Positions 46,092 to 56,627 of a stretch of 64,000 nucleotides of DNA are shown here, one piece after another. The translations under genes and the position numbers were made by a program. The notes below the pieces were generated by a model. The model made no database searches and was not told where the DNA came from. It worked only from the letters and a program-made list of their open reading frames with translations. How positions within the stretch are numbered: the stretch's first letter is position 1; each line of letters opens with the position of its first letter. Source of the stretch: Prostheceraeus crozeri (Eukaryota > Platyhelminthes > Polycladida > Euryleptidae); NCBI GenBank assembly GCA_907163375.1, contig CAJQUW010014359.1, forward strand, positions 496,001 through 560,000, read 5' to 3'.

Positions 46092-47245
46092 GGCGGATTA
46101 CATATTTATCACACAGCGATTACATCTTTATGGGATTCGAGGATGAACAGGATCTGTTTACTTGTGGGAATCGAAAAGGCAAAGATTGATGTACAGGATT
46201 TGTTTACATGTGCGGATCGCAAAAAGCATACTGTATTTATTGATGGGATGAATTTAATGACAGGATCAGTTTACATGTGGGAAACGCAACAATTGAATGA
46301 TGTCTGATTTATCTTTGTGACATATCTTTCAAGACATATCATTACCTATTCAGTATTTTGTCAGCCACTATGTGTGGGACCCCGCTCGTCTGGGTTTGAG
46401 TGTTCAGGTTAGGGGTCGAAACACCTGCTGATGCACGAGTACCTGCTGATGACTGACGGACTGCAGTATTATGTTTTATATCCCTTAATCGGTAGCTGAA
46501 GTAGTGGTCGATGTATTGTAATTCAAATGAAGAAATGTGGAATTACATGAAGCACTATAGACGGATGAAGAAACTGGCGATAACAAATTCAAGTGAAGAA
46601 ATAGTATTTTCCATGTGTAGTCTTAGGTATAGTGTGCACAGTTTCATTGCTTTCGGTGTAGTAGAATGTCATTGTAGTTCTATTGTTTACCTCCATTATC
46701 CACTTTCCACTTATCCACTCTTGCCATTATCCACTTTGTGTAGTGTCAGATATAGTTCACTTGTAATCGGTGTAGTAGCATCGTTGTATTTCCATATTTT
46801 ACCTCCACTTTTCCAATTTCTATTCATCGGTTTCCTGTTGTTTTATAATATCCATTTTTAATTTCCTTAACCTATGGTGACCATTGTCTTATTCTATTTC
46901 CACTATCAGCATCTGTAGTCGGTACAGTATATTAGACGTCTGTTTTGAACGTGTATACGGCAGTGTTTGGAATCTATGGTATTAGTACAAGTTTTAAGAT
47001 TTCCATTTTTACCAGATATTGGGCTAAGGCTGATCAATTTTAATTCGTTGCCACGAGAAAGCTACATTGAGTTCTTTTAAGAACTGATTAATCCAATGGT
47101 TACACTAGCATTGCCTTTGTACACTTGCGGATTGGAGAACGCCATCAGTCCTCATTAGGACTACTTTAACTAATAATTTAAATTAGTAAGCATTATATTC
47201 TATTATAAATGGCTACTGGGATGACTTTCATCATCGTATGAGAAT
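46092..47245. repeat. Right long terminal inverted repeat arm
   Basis: Inverted partner of 34107-35260, same length. Three direct copies of ACAGGATCTGTTTACTTGTG or close variants lie at 46147, 46193 and 46260, and TTATCCACTT words cluster at 46695-46735. Repeated words inside the arms are candidates for transposase binding. Confidence 0.9.
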
Positions 47246-50189
47246 AATTTAGACATGTGTTATTCCAACATATCCATACAGTCTGTTGAGAGAAGGGCTA
47301 TTAACTAAAATTTCCAAGTTAACAAACTGAAAAGTTGAGTCAAGAAGCGGAATAGGTTTTCAATTTTTGGTATAAAGACTTGGATCACAACGCTGTTCGT
47401 GACACTTTCTCAATGATCAACTTAGGTAATTTCCATTTAAGTTGAATATTTTAAGACTCATGCCAGAGATTCATTTTATTCGATATTTCGTAAATGTAAT
47501 GTTGCTCATATAGATTGAAATCTCAAGAATCTAGTAGGTAATATAAGGTACTAAAACGAAGGAATAATTTGTAATAATTCATTTAGTTGAAAATTGATCA
47601 AGTGTTATTTTAGACCTTTGGAACACAATCTCTCAGAAAAACTTAATCTTTTTGTGCAAAAATTTTCACTGTATCCTCTTTTGAGCTGACGCTATCTACT
47701 CTATACACTTGCTGCATGACTTCAAGCGGAAAACATTAAGCCGACTCATTCGATCTGCATAATTATTTGCTATGAGAGGGAGCATGTTAGCCCGCATTTC
47801 ATCGTAATATTTTCAAATTCAGAATTCGAAGTAATATCCCGATATCTATCTCATTTTCTTAACATTCATTCACAGAGAAATAAATTTTGTATGCTATTTT
47901 CATATGACTGTCGATAAACGGTAGAAACATATCAGGTACCTGAGTGCAAATTCTGAAAGTTGCAGCCTCAGTTGCTGCCTCTTCAATATAAGAGAAGAAA
48001 TTTGATTGCTCAACTTATCGAAAAGGATACAGTAACAAAAGGTTTATATACTTTTTGTAGTCTGATCTTTCTGAATCTCATGCGTATTGAAGTTTGAGTG
48101 AAGAGCAGGGGAGACAATGCTCTCGAAAACGAAGGCAGCGAGGTCGACTTAACTTCATGTGTGTGGATGAAAAATTAAGATCGGGAAATCGCATGGAGGA
48201 AGCTCTGAAGCAGGATAGGTTATACAAGTGATGTCCGTCTTCATCTCTCTAAAATACTACTCGATTCTGCTGGTTGAGTTCCCTTACACCGACCGATGCA
48301 CCAACACTCACGTATATCATTTGGGGACACTATTTGACAGTGAACGGTAGTGTTCTGACTGAGTTTCTGACTCAAAGAGTTTTCTAGTGTTTCGAATGTA
48401 GAATTAACATGATCTGTCGTGTCCGTATCGGAAGTTGGTGAAAGGAATGTAAAATAGTATATGACTCTTTCGGCATGCCTGAATCGTCAGAATTCAGACA
48501 GTGATTACAATGTAAGAGAAATCATTAGGATAGCGGAATGCAGACAGCATCCTCTGTTGATCTTGTTCGTCTTGGGAAGGAATTCCTTGGCTTTGTTAGA
48601 GTGCGGTAATAAGCAAGAGACAGGACATGAAAATGTTTACTTGTAATGACGCAACGGCAGGATCAAAGATGATTGCCATGCTTTCCGACAATATAAAATT
48701 GCAAATATTCAATTTGCTTGATTCATGTTTGTGATCCCTATTAGCACTCGCATATTTACACAGCGTTCTCCAATATACAATAGCAGTAATTTCAATAAGT
48801 GCTCACATCAAATAACACTGGATATTCAAATTGTTGTGCAGATTAGCATGTTCATGTGCTTCTCTGGTCCCCTGTGTAATATGTCATTTTGTTTAATGCG
48901 ACACTGGATTGCGTAAATTCAATCAACTTTGCCGACGAAGGATCATCCTTTGAAATAACATTCTATGAAACATACATTCACTTGTAAAATATATTAGTTG
49001 AGACTGTATAGCTATGTAAGTTTGAGTTTGTTTGGAGGAAGGAATCCGTGTAAACGAGGAAAATGAAGAAATTAAGTAGTCTAGAGAAAATGTTTCATCA
49101 TAGAAGATTACAAAGTGCCAGTTCGCCGAAGCACATGTTTGAAAATTGTTTATAGACTTGGACATTTCCAGCAATAAATTTCTTGGCAGCTATAAGGGCA
49201 GCTTCGACCATAGAGACTTATCAGTGTGGCTAGGAAAAATCCATAAAATGCTCATGACATAAAATAAAGAAGTAGATCCATCGAATCGAAAGATCATGGT
49301 GACAACTTTCTCAAACAGATCATCTGCCAAATTTTCGTGAAGCATCTTAATCGAATTGTGAAATGCACGCATTGTGTTCGGTAACTACTTGCATTGTCAT
49401 AAAATTGGCATCTGTGCAAAGCATCATGTAAAAAATCCACTAATGCTATCTTCAAACTGCACCCACAATTTATTTTTCTGCTAATTGTTTTTAAGTTAGC
49501 TCTTGCTGTAAAAACTATTCATATTTTCCTTTAATACAAACTTCACGTTGGTGTGTGCTGCTAACTATTATTAATGACAAGTAGTATTGAGAAAAATCTT
49601 CAAATTGAAATTCCTAGTTCTCATACTTCAGAACCCCTTGTAATATACTTTTATTCTACGCTCTACGTTTCAAATGCAAAGTTGCTCCAAATAAATTGAT
49701 CGAAATGAGCGATTTGTAATATCATCAAGATTCGTGAGAGAGGCTGATTGATATTGAAATGAACAAACATATAGAAAATTACTTTCAAAAATTACTGAAT
49801 GAAAGAATGAGGGACTCACAAATCAATTTTGAAAAATTAGGATAATGAAACTTTCCATCATAGTAACCTATAATACTATTGAGTGAAGGATTATCTTCAT
49901 TGATCAGAAAAGGTTCTAAGACACATAAATCAAAATTAGTTTTACCTGAGCATTTAAAGCTAAAACATCTGACAAGGTAATGAAACAAATACCAAATAAA
50001 TCCAATATAACTAAAACAAGCTAGCAGAAAATATCAATGATATATGCTTGTAAATTGTTTGATACAGCAGAATCATTCTTCTACTCGTGCATGTTGCTAT
50101 GTTTCGTCTGTAGAAAATGTGCCATCGTGCAGCATATCTTTCGCAAATACGAGTACTAATGATCTGGTTACTAATTTTGCAAACAATTC
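47246..50189. other. No gene seen
   Basis: AT-rich; no supportable coding sequence, RNA gene or bounded repeat. Confidence 0.45.
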
Positions 50190-50275
50190 GCAAATAGGAT
50201 CGCATATTCCACTAAGAATGCTACTGTGAAATTATTATCCGACCTCCTCATTGCCATGGGCAAGGAAAACCTTTC

Positions 50276-50283
50276 CCTCATAG
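50276..50283. repeat. hAT MITE target-site duplication, left copy
   Basis: CCTCATAG before the CAATGGCGGA terminus; identical to 51016-51023. Confidence 0.9.
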
Positions 50284-51015
50284 CAATGGCGGAGCAGTTA
50301 ATCGACTCCGCTCGATTAATCGTGCGACGGAATCAATCGCGCGATTCTTGGATCATCAGGAATCACGCGATTTTTTTGCGATGTGACTTCTCAATAAAAT
50401 TTCCTTGATGAGGTAAAAATAATGTTTCTATTCACTTTTTCAACGTTTGAGATAATTGCAATGCGCGGATGCTCGGACATTAGATCATGTATAGACAGAG
50501 TTGCCGCATGACGCGATTTTTCAGTCCCATGCAACAGTAAATCCTTATGGGAGTTCTCCCACACCGAAGGAATGAATTAGTTCATACAATAGTATTGAAC
50601 ACGTTCGTATAGGCCATGTAGGTGCACGATTTATGCGACCCATACATGCTGCGGTTCTATAATATTATATCTCCCTAGTGAAATCATATAAAAACATTGA
50701 TAACAGCATGCATCAATGCCTTATTTGCATTTACTGTGCACACTGTGAACATAGCCAGGTAGCAATTGCTCTCTCATCTGGACAATTCATGTGTATATGC
50801 ATATAATTTTAGTCGTAATAGACTGCAGTGTCTCATACTCTCAATTGTAATGAGAATCATCACATTTTTTGGAATTAATTGTCTGAAAATTTAAAATTAT
50901 TCAAGCTAGACAAATCGTGAACTTCAAAAACACTGAATCTAAAAATATTCAGAATCACGCGATTTTCGATTAATCGTGCGCTGAGTGACAGGATTCAGAA
51001 TCGCGTCCGCCACTG
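50284..51015. mobile_element. 732-bp hAT MITE with GATTAATCG subterminal repeats
   Basis: Ends CAATGGCGGA and TCCGCCACTG form an inverted repeat with one mismatch, flanked by the 8-bp duplication CCTCATAG. The outer 100 bp on each side repeat CGATTAATCG and ATCGCGYGATTC words in both orientations. There is no open frame. It is a third hAT-like element here with self-complementary, repeat-dense ends. It inserted into the LINE remnant, so it is younger than that copy. Confidence 0.9.
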
Positions 51016-51023
51016 CCTCATAG
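51016..51023. repeat. hAT MITE target-site duplication, right copy
   Basis: CCTCATAG after the CCGCCACTG terminus. Confidence 0.9.
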
Positions 51024-51570
51024 CCGTGCTGGACTTTTCTTCAGCGTTTGACATTATTGATCATCTCATCCTGACAGTGTCACAGATTCAGTCAAGCCGG
51101 CTTAGTCATTGTTTCCTTGGGAGGAGTCGTATTTCGTATGCTATAATGAAATGGCACACACTGTCTACACTGTCTGGGTGGGTGAAATAAATTTCTCACG
51201 CCTGACAACTTTTAAGCAAAGAATCTGACGGACAACCATTATCGAGAAAAAATGTGTGCAGTGATCTGAATTCTTCAAATCAAAAGGAATAGCGGCGATT
51301 GAAGCATTTTGAAGAAATTTACAGTAATCCGCAAGCGATGAACGACTATTTTCCCTCTTCCAGTAAGACATTAAGAATTTCTTTTTGCCCTCTTGCTAAA
51401 TTCCTTCGGGTTTCATCGTTCTTAGTCTGCTGTTATAATTCTATCCAACCGCTCCCAGTGCATCTTCCATCGCGAAGAACCATCTCGTTTCAGTTCAGTC
51501 ACCTCTAGAACACCCCGAAGGTTCCGTTTTTGGTCCCATTTTTTTGACCCGTGCATTATGTTTAAACGAC

Positions 51571-54500
51571 ATTCTTTTCTACATGCAACCGAATGTAGTC
51601 AGATTTGGATCCTGGCGTTTTACGACTTATAATAATTTGATACAGCATTCCTAAACCTTAACTAGGGACCGCGAATTTACAAAAGTTTACTTGATTTTAC
51701 ATTTGTTTATGTTACCAGGCTATGCGGTAATAAACATTTCCTTCAACTGTTGAACGTTTATTGCATATTGAATAAAGATATCTTCACACAGTTCGTGCAT
51801 GATCGATGCCTTGGCAGATCGCATTCATAGATATCTGCTACTTACGTAAAAAATATTATTTTTCTGTAAACAATTAATCATTCACATCACATGGATGATG
51901 AAACGAAAGACGATGCTCATTGATCTCATTACTGATATATTCGTATAGACGTCAACCAATCATCGCTTCGCAGCTGTAAGTGTTTATGGGAAAGGAAATT
52001 ATTTCGAGAATTGCCTATCGAACAAGTGGTTGAAGTTTTTGATATTGAAGTTCCTGACTACTCACAACCATGCACACAACCTAAAGGATCTTGAAGGTGG
52101 TTTGCCAGAGTTAGGGCCTAATCGATGATTACAATCTTTTTGCGAAAGCAACGTTGATGTGAAAGCTACTCTCTGATGGTCGACATGAGGAAAATTTATC
52201 TGCACGAAATATGTAGTTATAGTCAACTGCCCAATTTCCTAAGAGGTTGTCATATAGAACAGCAAATTTAGAGAATCCAATCACCTATTTGTGCTTTACA
52301 TGCCATTCTGAAAAGTCTCTACTACGCATTGCACGATATTTTCAAACTGCATGCAGAAATAAGATTTTTTGGAAATTCTCTTCCTCGCATAAAACCACTA
52401 AGACAGATCTTTTACGATTAATTGATATCATAAAATCAGTAATGATGCATCATGAGACCAAGAAAATTTCAATCAAATGCAGATATATTACATTAAATGG
52501 ATGTAAGGTAACTGAGTTAGGCTACCCCAAATGTAAACGAAGGTAATTTAATTATGAAATAATCCACGGGTTAATAATGCATGTATCGTATCAATTTGAT
52601 TTTGAGATCTCCAAGAAACTTGACCCATCCATGCTGATGTGTGCGCATCTTCTCTACCTCATCAGACTGACGGTCTGCGTTTCAGCCGGTTTGACTGACA
52701 TTGAAATATGGCCTAGCTCGAACAACCTCTGGCTAAACAGGCAGAAATATCATATTAAGTACATGCCGCCTAAATTTTGTTCATGTGAAATAAATAGTAA
52801 AATAGATAAATAGATATGGATTTCCAATGCAGCTGAACATTCATAAATTCTGTAGTGAGGAAACTAATTTATTCAGTTGCAATTATACATGAACAATGCA
52901 TGTGCATATATCATTCCATGAATATTTGAAGAAGAATATTATATTATATATCATGTACATGCATATTAGAAAATGATATATTCATCACTTTGTGGTGGCA
53001 GTTAATAAGGAAAGCATGATATTGCAGCTGCTAAATAAGTGAATATGTGAATATTATAAATAATGCAAATTATGATACCTATCACTTTATACGCGATAGC
53101 TGAGTTTTAAAATTTAAAAAATCTACTGCTTTGAATCAAGGTAAGGCTTGAATATTTCATAGTCATTATTGATTTTTCATTGAGGGAATTGAAAAATGAA
53201 TACAAGTCTTTTGGGATACATGCATCTATGCTGTCCTTTATAATCTTTTTAAAAGAGAAAGAAAATGATTAAAGCATATTGTTTTGAGAGCTTTATAGCT
53301 TTGTAGGTCTCCTACAGCTACGTAATTGTGAGTTTTGAGCGTTGTGTGAATGATTTTCGAATGAGCAGTGAACCAACGATGGTGCTTCATCACGTCACAT
53401 TGAGCTAAAATGAAACAGGTCATAACAAATTACTGATCAATTCATTCAGCTTTTCAAGCAGAACACAGACTACTACTACTAAATGGCTCTAGCCACTTAG
53501 GGTACCAGCATGCTGTGAAAGATGTATGGAGCACTTCCCGACGAAATTTTCGTCGTCTCAGCTCAAACCAACACACTATCACATCATTAGATTGACATCT
53601 CCGTGAAAGAACGACATGATGAAATATCAAGTCGCAATCAATCAGCGATAGTTGCGACAGCAGGAGTTGTTGATTTCATCAATCTTAAAACTGGAATCAC
53701 AAACCATTAATAGAATGATGTTTGTTTCTCAAACACACAACCAACTAAAAATGTTCATTTACGTTTTTTTGTTAATTAAGTAATTCAAGTTATTAATCTT
53801 AGTAGAATACTTCAGTACCTGTGAACGTACATGCAGAAGAATTCAAAACAAGTTCACATGGAGTCATAAACGTTTCTGAATCTATTTTCAAATATTCACT
53901 CAAAGTTCAATACAATTATTTCAATATAGACAAACAATCATAGGAAGGATCACAGTACCTAAGTGTAATATGTGATTCCATGCGGGAATGAAAAATACTC
54001 AATAATCAATAAATACGTTGTAGGCTATGAATGTTAAAGCTGAGTGCATATACTCCTGGCCAATATTCCGCATCAAGATACCTTATCCCCTTCACTTACC
54101 CAAAGTACGCAGCATTAGCAGTGGAGATGAACTACGGGGTAATGAGAGAGAAGTGAAAGCTACTCATTATTCCTCAGCAACTCACTTTTCCATTTTCGTA
54201 TTGAAATCGGATGGCCACAATGAATATGAAAAGTTTTAATTACACAAAATACGACAAAAATGAAAATATTGCCCTATTTACAACTGTTTTCTATCCCATG
54301 CTAAACTACTAATTCCATTTTATCCATTTTTTAAGGTAGGGTATAGAATGCATGTTTTAGATATATGTATTTTAAAAGAAAAACATGACGTTTCTTGTTT
54401 TTGTAGTTTCTTTAATTCCAACATTTTAATTGATCAATTTATTAAATGACTTAGAAACCTCAAGCGTTGTATGAATTGGAGCACATGTGATATCAATAAT

Positions 54501-55430
54501 GCAATCCGAAGATTAAATATTTCTTTTGTGTATATACTACATAAATTTGATGATTGCAACTCAATTTCTTGGAAACACTCTAAATTCTCGCATCCGCCTC
54601 TCTTGCAAGAAACGTAGTAGGATGATTCTCCTGTCTTTATCTACTCTCACTAAGAATGAAATATCACGCTACCATCAGAAACCTTACCATACTTATCAAT
54701 TACTGGGATCTCACTTAAGATAAATCAAGATTTAAAAACATCACGTATTTTAAAAGTATGATTGAAAACACAATTTTACAACCATTTTTATAACGCATCA
54801 TCGAAACTCAATGTAAAGGCATGGGTTTGAACCGTCCTTGAAAAAAGCATGGTTACACAAAACTCGGTTTCAAAACCTGGCTTCAAGAGCAGTTTTATGG
54901 ATTATTTAAATTATTTTTGTCTTCTTGACAGCAGAAAGCAATTGATATCAAAAACCGCATCATACTTACAAATTTGAAACAGGAGGTCATTGTGTGTATA
55001 AAGTAATGACTAGTGTTGTCACTATTTCGTGAATGTTCAATGCGTGACTATCAAGTAGGCTGCCTGCCATCTAGTGATAGTAATAATTCATAATTATATT
55101 ATAAATGAATATTATGTCACATGTCATCATTTGAAGAAAATCAAAAAACTAAATATCTAAAAAGATGTTTTAAAACAGTATGTTTTAACAAGCAGGCTAT
55201 GTTTTCGACCCTATTTTTGTATACAGGCACAAAATGTGCATTATTTGCTTTGCGGCTGACCGTGGCCGTCGAGGGGACAAGAGAACACCTTCAAAGTAAA
55301 CATGATAGTTTTGTGACTCAACTTTGAGAACAATTTATTTCTATCATTTAATATATTCTAGCATGTCAATCATTGACTACCATTTTATTTAGCTCAAAAT
55401 TTTTTTCTCAGAAGTAAATAGTAATGGGCA
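51571..55430. other. No gene seen
   Basis: AT-rich; frames of 60-99 codons exist but none shows a family motif or splice context. Confidence 0.45.
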
Positions 55431-55433
55431 AAA

Positions 55434-55900
55434 GACCGTTCCAGGACACCATAAAATTCAAAAAAATAGTATCTTTAAAAACGACATAAATTCATGAATT
55501 TGAACCCTTTTTCAGGTTATTAAGACTTAAATACATGAATTTAGTCCATTCAAAAAGTACCATTTTTTCAAAAAATGACATTTTTAAAAACGACATAAAT
55601 TCATGAATTTGAACCTTTTTTCAGGTTATGAAGACCTAAATTCATAAATTTGGGCGTTTTTAAAAATACCCAATTTTCAAATTTTTCAAAATCTCAAATT
55701 TGTGATTATGATCATTTTCTTGCTCAAATCATGACCGTTCCAGGACACCGAAAAAATCATAAAAGTTAAGAATCTCAAAATTTGAGAATTACAATTTTCA
55801 TTGCTTAAATCATGACCGTTCCAGGACACCGAAAATCATAAAAGTTGAGAATTTCAAATTCATGAATTTTATCCATCTTTCAGGTTTTTAAAATATATCA
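55434..55900. repeat. Interleaved direct repeats next to the Polinton
   Basis: GACCGTTCCAGGACACC occurs three times (55434, 55733, 55814), and a second unit, AAAACGACATAAATTCATGA followed by ATTTGAACC, occurs twice, 109 bp apart (near 55479 and 55588). Many AATTCATGAATT-like palindromes are interspersed. The stretch may be the terminal repeat of the Polinton to its right, but the partner end is outside the window. Confidence 0.7.
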
Positions 55901-56067
55901 TGTGACTAATAATATTTCTTTAAAAGTGGAAGAAACAAAAGTGGAAGAAGCCGCAAGAATATATCCTTCAATATCATATGAACGTAGTTCTACTACCCCC
56001 TCCCTTCTAACTTCTAGGGGTCCCTTCTGACTTCCAGGGGTCCCTTAAGAAATTTTTTTATTATAAA

Positions 56068-56556
56068 ATGAGCAACATAAATGAGTTTTTGAAATTATAT
56101 GGAACACAAACGACAACGAATTTCGACCTAAAGAAAATCGCTAATCGATTAGGAATAAAGAATTTTCATGTTCTAATGAGAGAAGAATTACAATTCCTAA
56201 AAAATAAGCCAACAGGAACCTTCAGTTCCCGGAACAAAGTTCCATCAATAACTGTAAATTTCGTAACCAATCTTCACACTTCAGACCAAAAAGGCGTACA
56301 TTGGTCAGCAGGCGTTAAAAATCATCAGCAGAACTATTATTTTGATCGCCCGGAGGCTGAGAACTATTGGTTCGATTCATACGGTTTGCCCCCTACAAAT
56401 GAAGTAACAGAATTACTTGGAACGGGAACATACAATACGTTTCAAATTCAAACACCAGGCACTACCTATTGTGGACAATTATGTTTATACGTTTTGTACA
56501 AATTACAAAAAGGAGTACCATTTCTAGATATAATGTTAGAATTGAACAAACCGTAG
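56068..56556 (+). CDS. Adenain-like cysteine protease (Polinton PRO)
   Basis: 162 residues, open throughout. The fold's catalytic set is visible: His in KGVHWSAG (about 78), acid in YWFDSYGLPP (about 103), Gln in FQIQTPG (about 128) and the nucleophilic Cys in TTYCGQLCLYVLY (about 135). Adenovirus-type proteases of Polintons are thought to mature capsid proteins. The gene stands alone on the plus strand at the left of the element, head-on with the integrase gene and 71 bp from it. Two overlapping three-base-loop hairpins lie inside the gene (56225-56243) and another overlaps its stop (56549-56559). Confidence 0.88.
   Translation: MSNINEFLKLYGTQTTTNFDLKKIANRLGIKNFHVLMREELQFLKNKPTGTFSSRNKVPSITVNFVTNLHTSDQKGVHWSAGVKNHQQNYYFDRPEAENYWFDSYGLPPTNEVTELLGTGTYNTFQIQTPGTTYCGQLCLYVLYKLQKGVPFLDIMLELNKP
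56225..56243. repeat. Two overlapping three-base-loop hairpins in the protease gene
   Basis: GTTC-CCG-GAAC and GGAAC-AAA-GTTCC share bases. They lie in frame within the protease gene. Confidence 0.8.
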
Positions 56557-56593
56557 GTTCTATGGCTACGCCTAACAAGGGAATTTCATTCCC
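56549..56593. repeat. Triloop hairpin cluster in the convergent gap
   Basis: AACC-GTA-GGTT (56549), GGC-TAC-GCC (56564) and GGGAAT-TTC-ATTCCC (56579) follow one another between the convergent protease and integrase genes. The first contains the protease stop. The cluster could also act as a transcript end for either gene. Confidence 0.75.
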
Positions 56594-56627
56594 GAAACGT
56601 TAGTTCCAATAATAATAATAATGATAA

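Larger units (their letters stand above)
34107..47245 (+). mobile_element. FLYWCH/MULE DNA transposon with 1154-bp TIRs, enlarged by nested insertions
   Basis: Two inverted arms of the same length bound this 13,139-bp block (34107-35260 and 46092-47245; outer ends ATTCTCATACGATG and CATCGTATGAGAAT). Inside, in the plus direction, lie a FLYWCH zinc finger (38147) and the C-terminal half of a MULE transposase (44974-45635), the standard parts of FLYWCH-bearing Mutator-like elements. The rest of the interior is occupied by a Naiad retroelement, a hAT and a P element, the latter two with exact 8-bp target duplications, so they entered after this element was in place. MULEs normally make 8-11 bp duplications; none is visible next to the outer ends. 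Assignment of the arms to the MULE is inference from position. Confidence 0.7.
50190..51570 (+). mobile_element. LINE reverse-transcriptase remnant, split by a hAT MITE
   Basis: Left of the MITE the plus strand reads AYSTKNATVKLLSDLLIAMG, then KENLSLIA; right of it LIAVLDFSSAFDIIDHLIL. These match the consecutive RT blocks 'STETALL..NDLL.AMD' and 'LLDLSAAFDTIDH' of CR1/L2-type LINEs, broken exactly at the 8-bp duplication. About 470 bp farther, PEGSVFGPIFLTRAL matches the following 'PQGSVLGPLLF' block. Stops and frame changes are frequent. The YADD block and C-terminus are not found, and unrelated sequence may have entered between 51140 and 51420. Confidence 0.7.
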
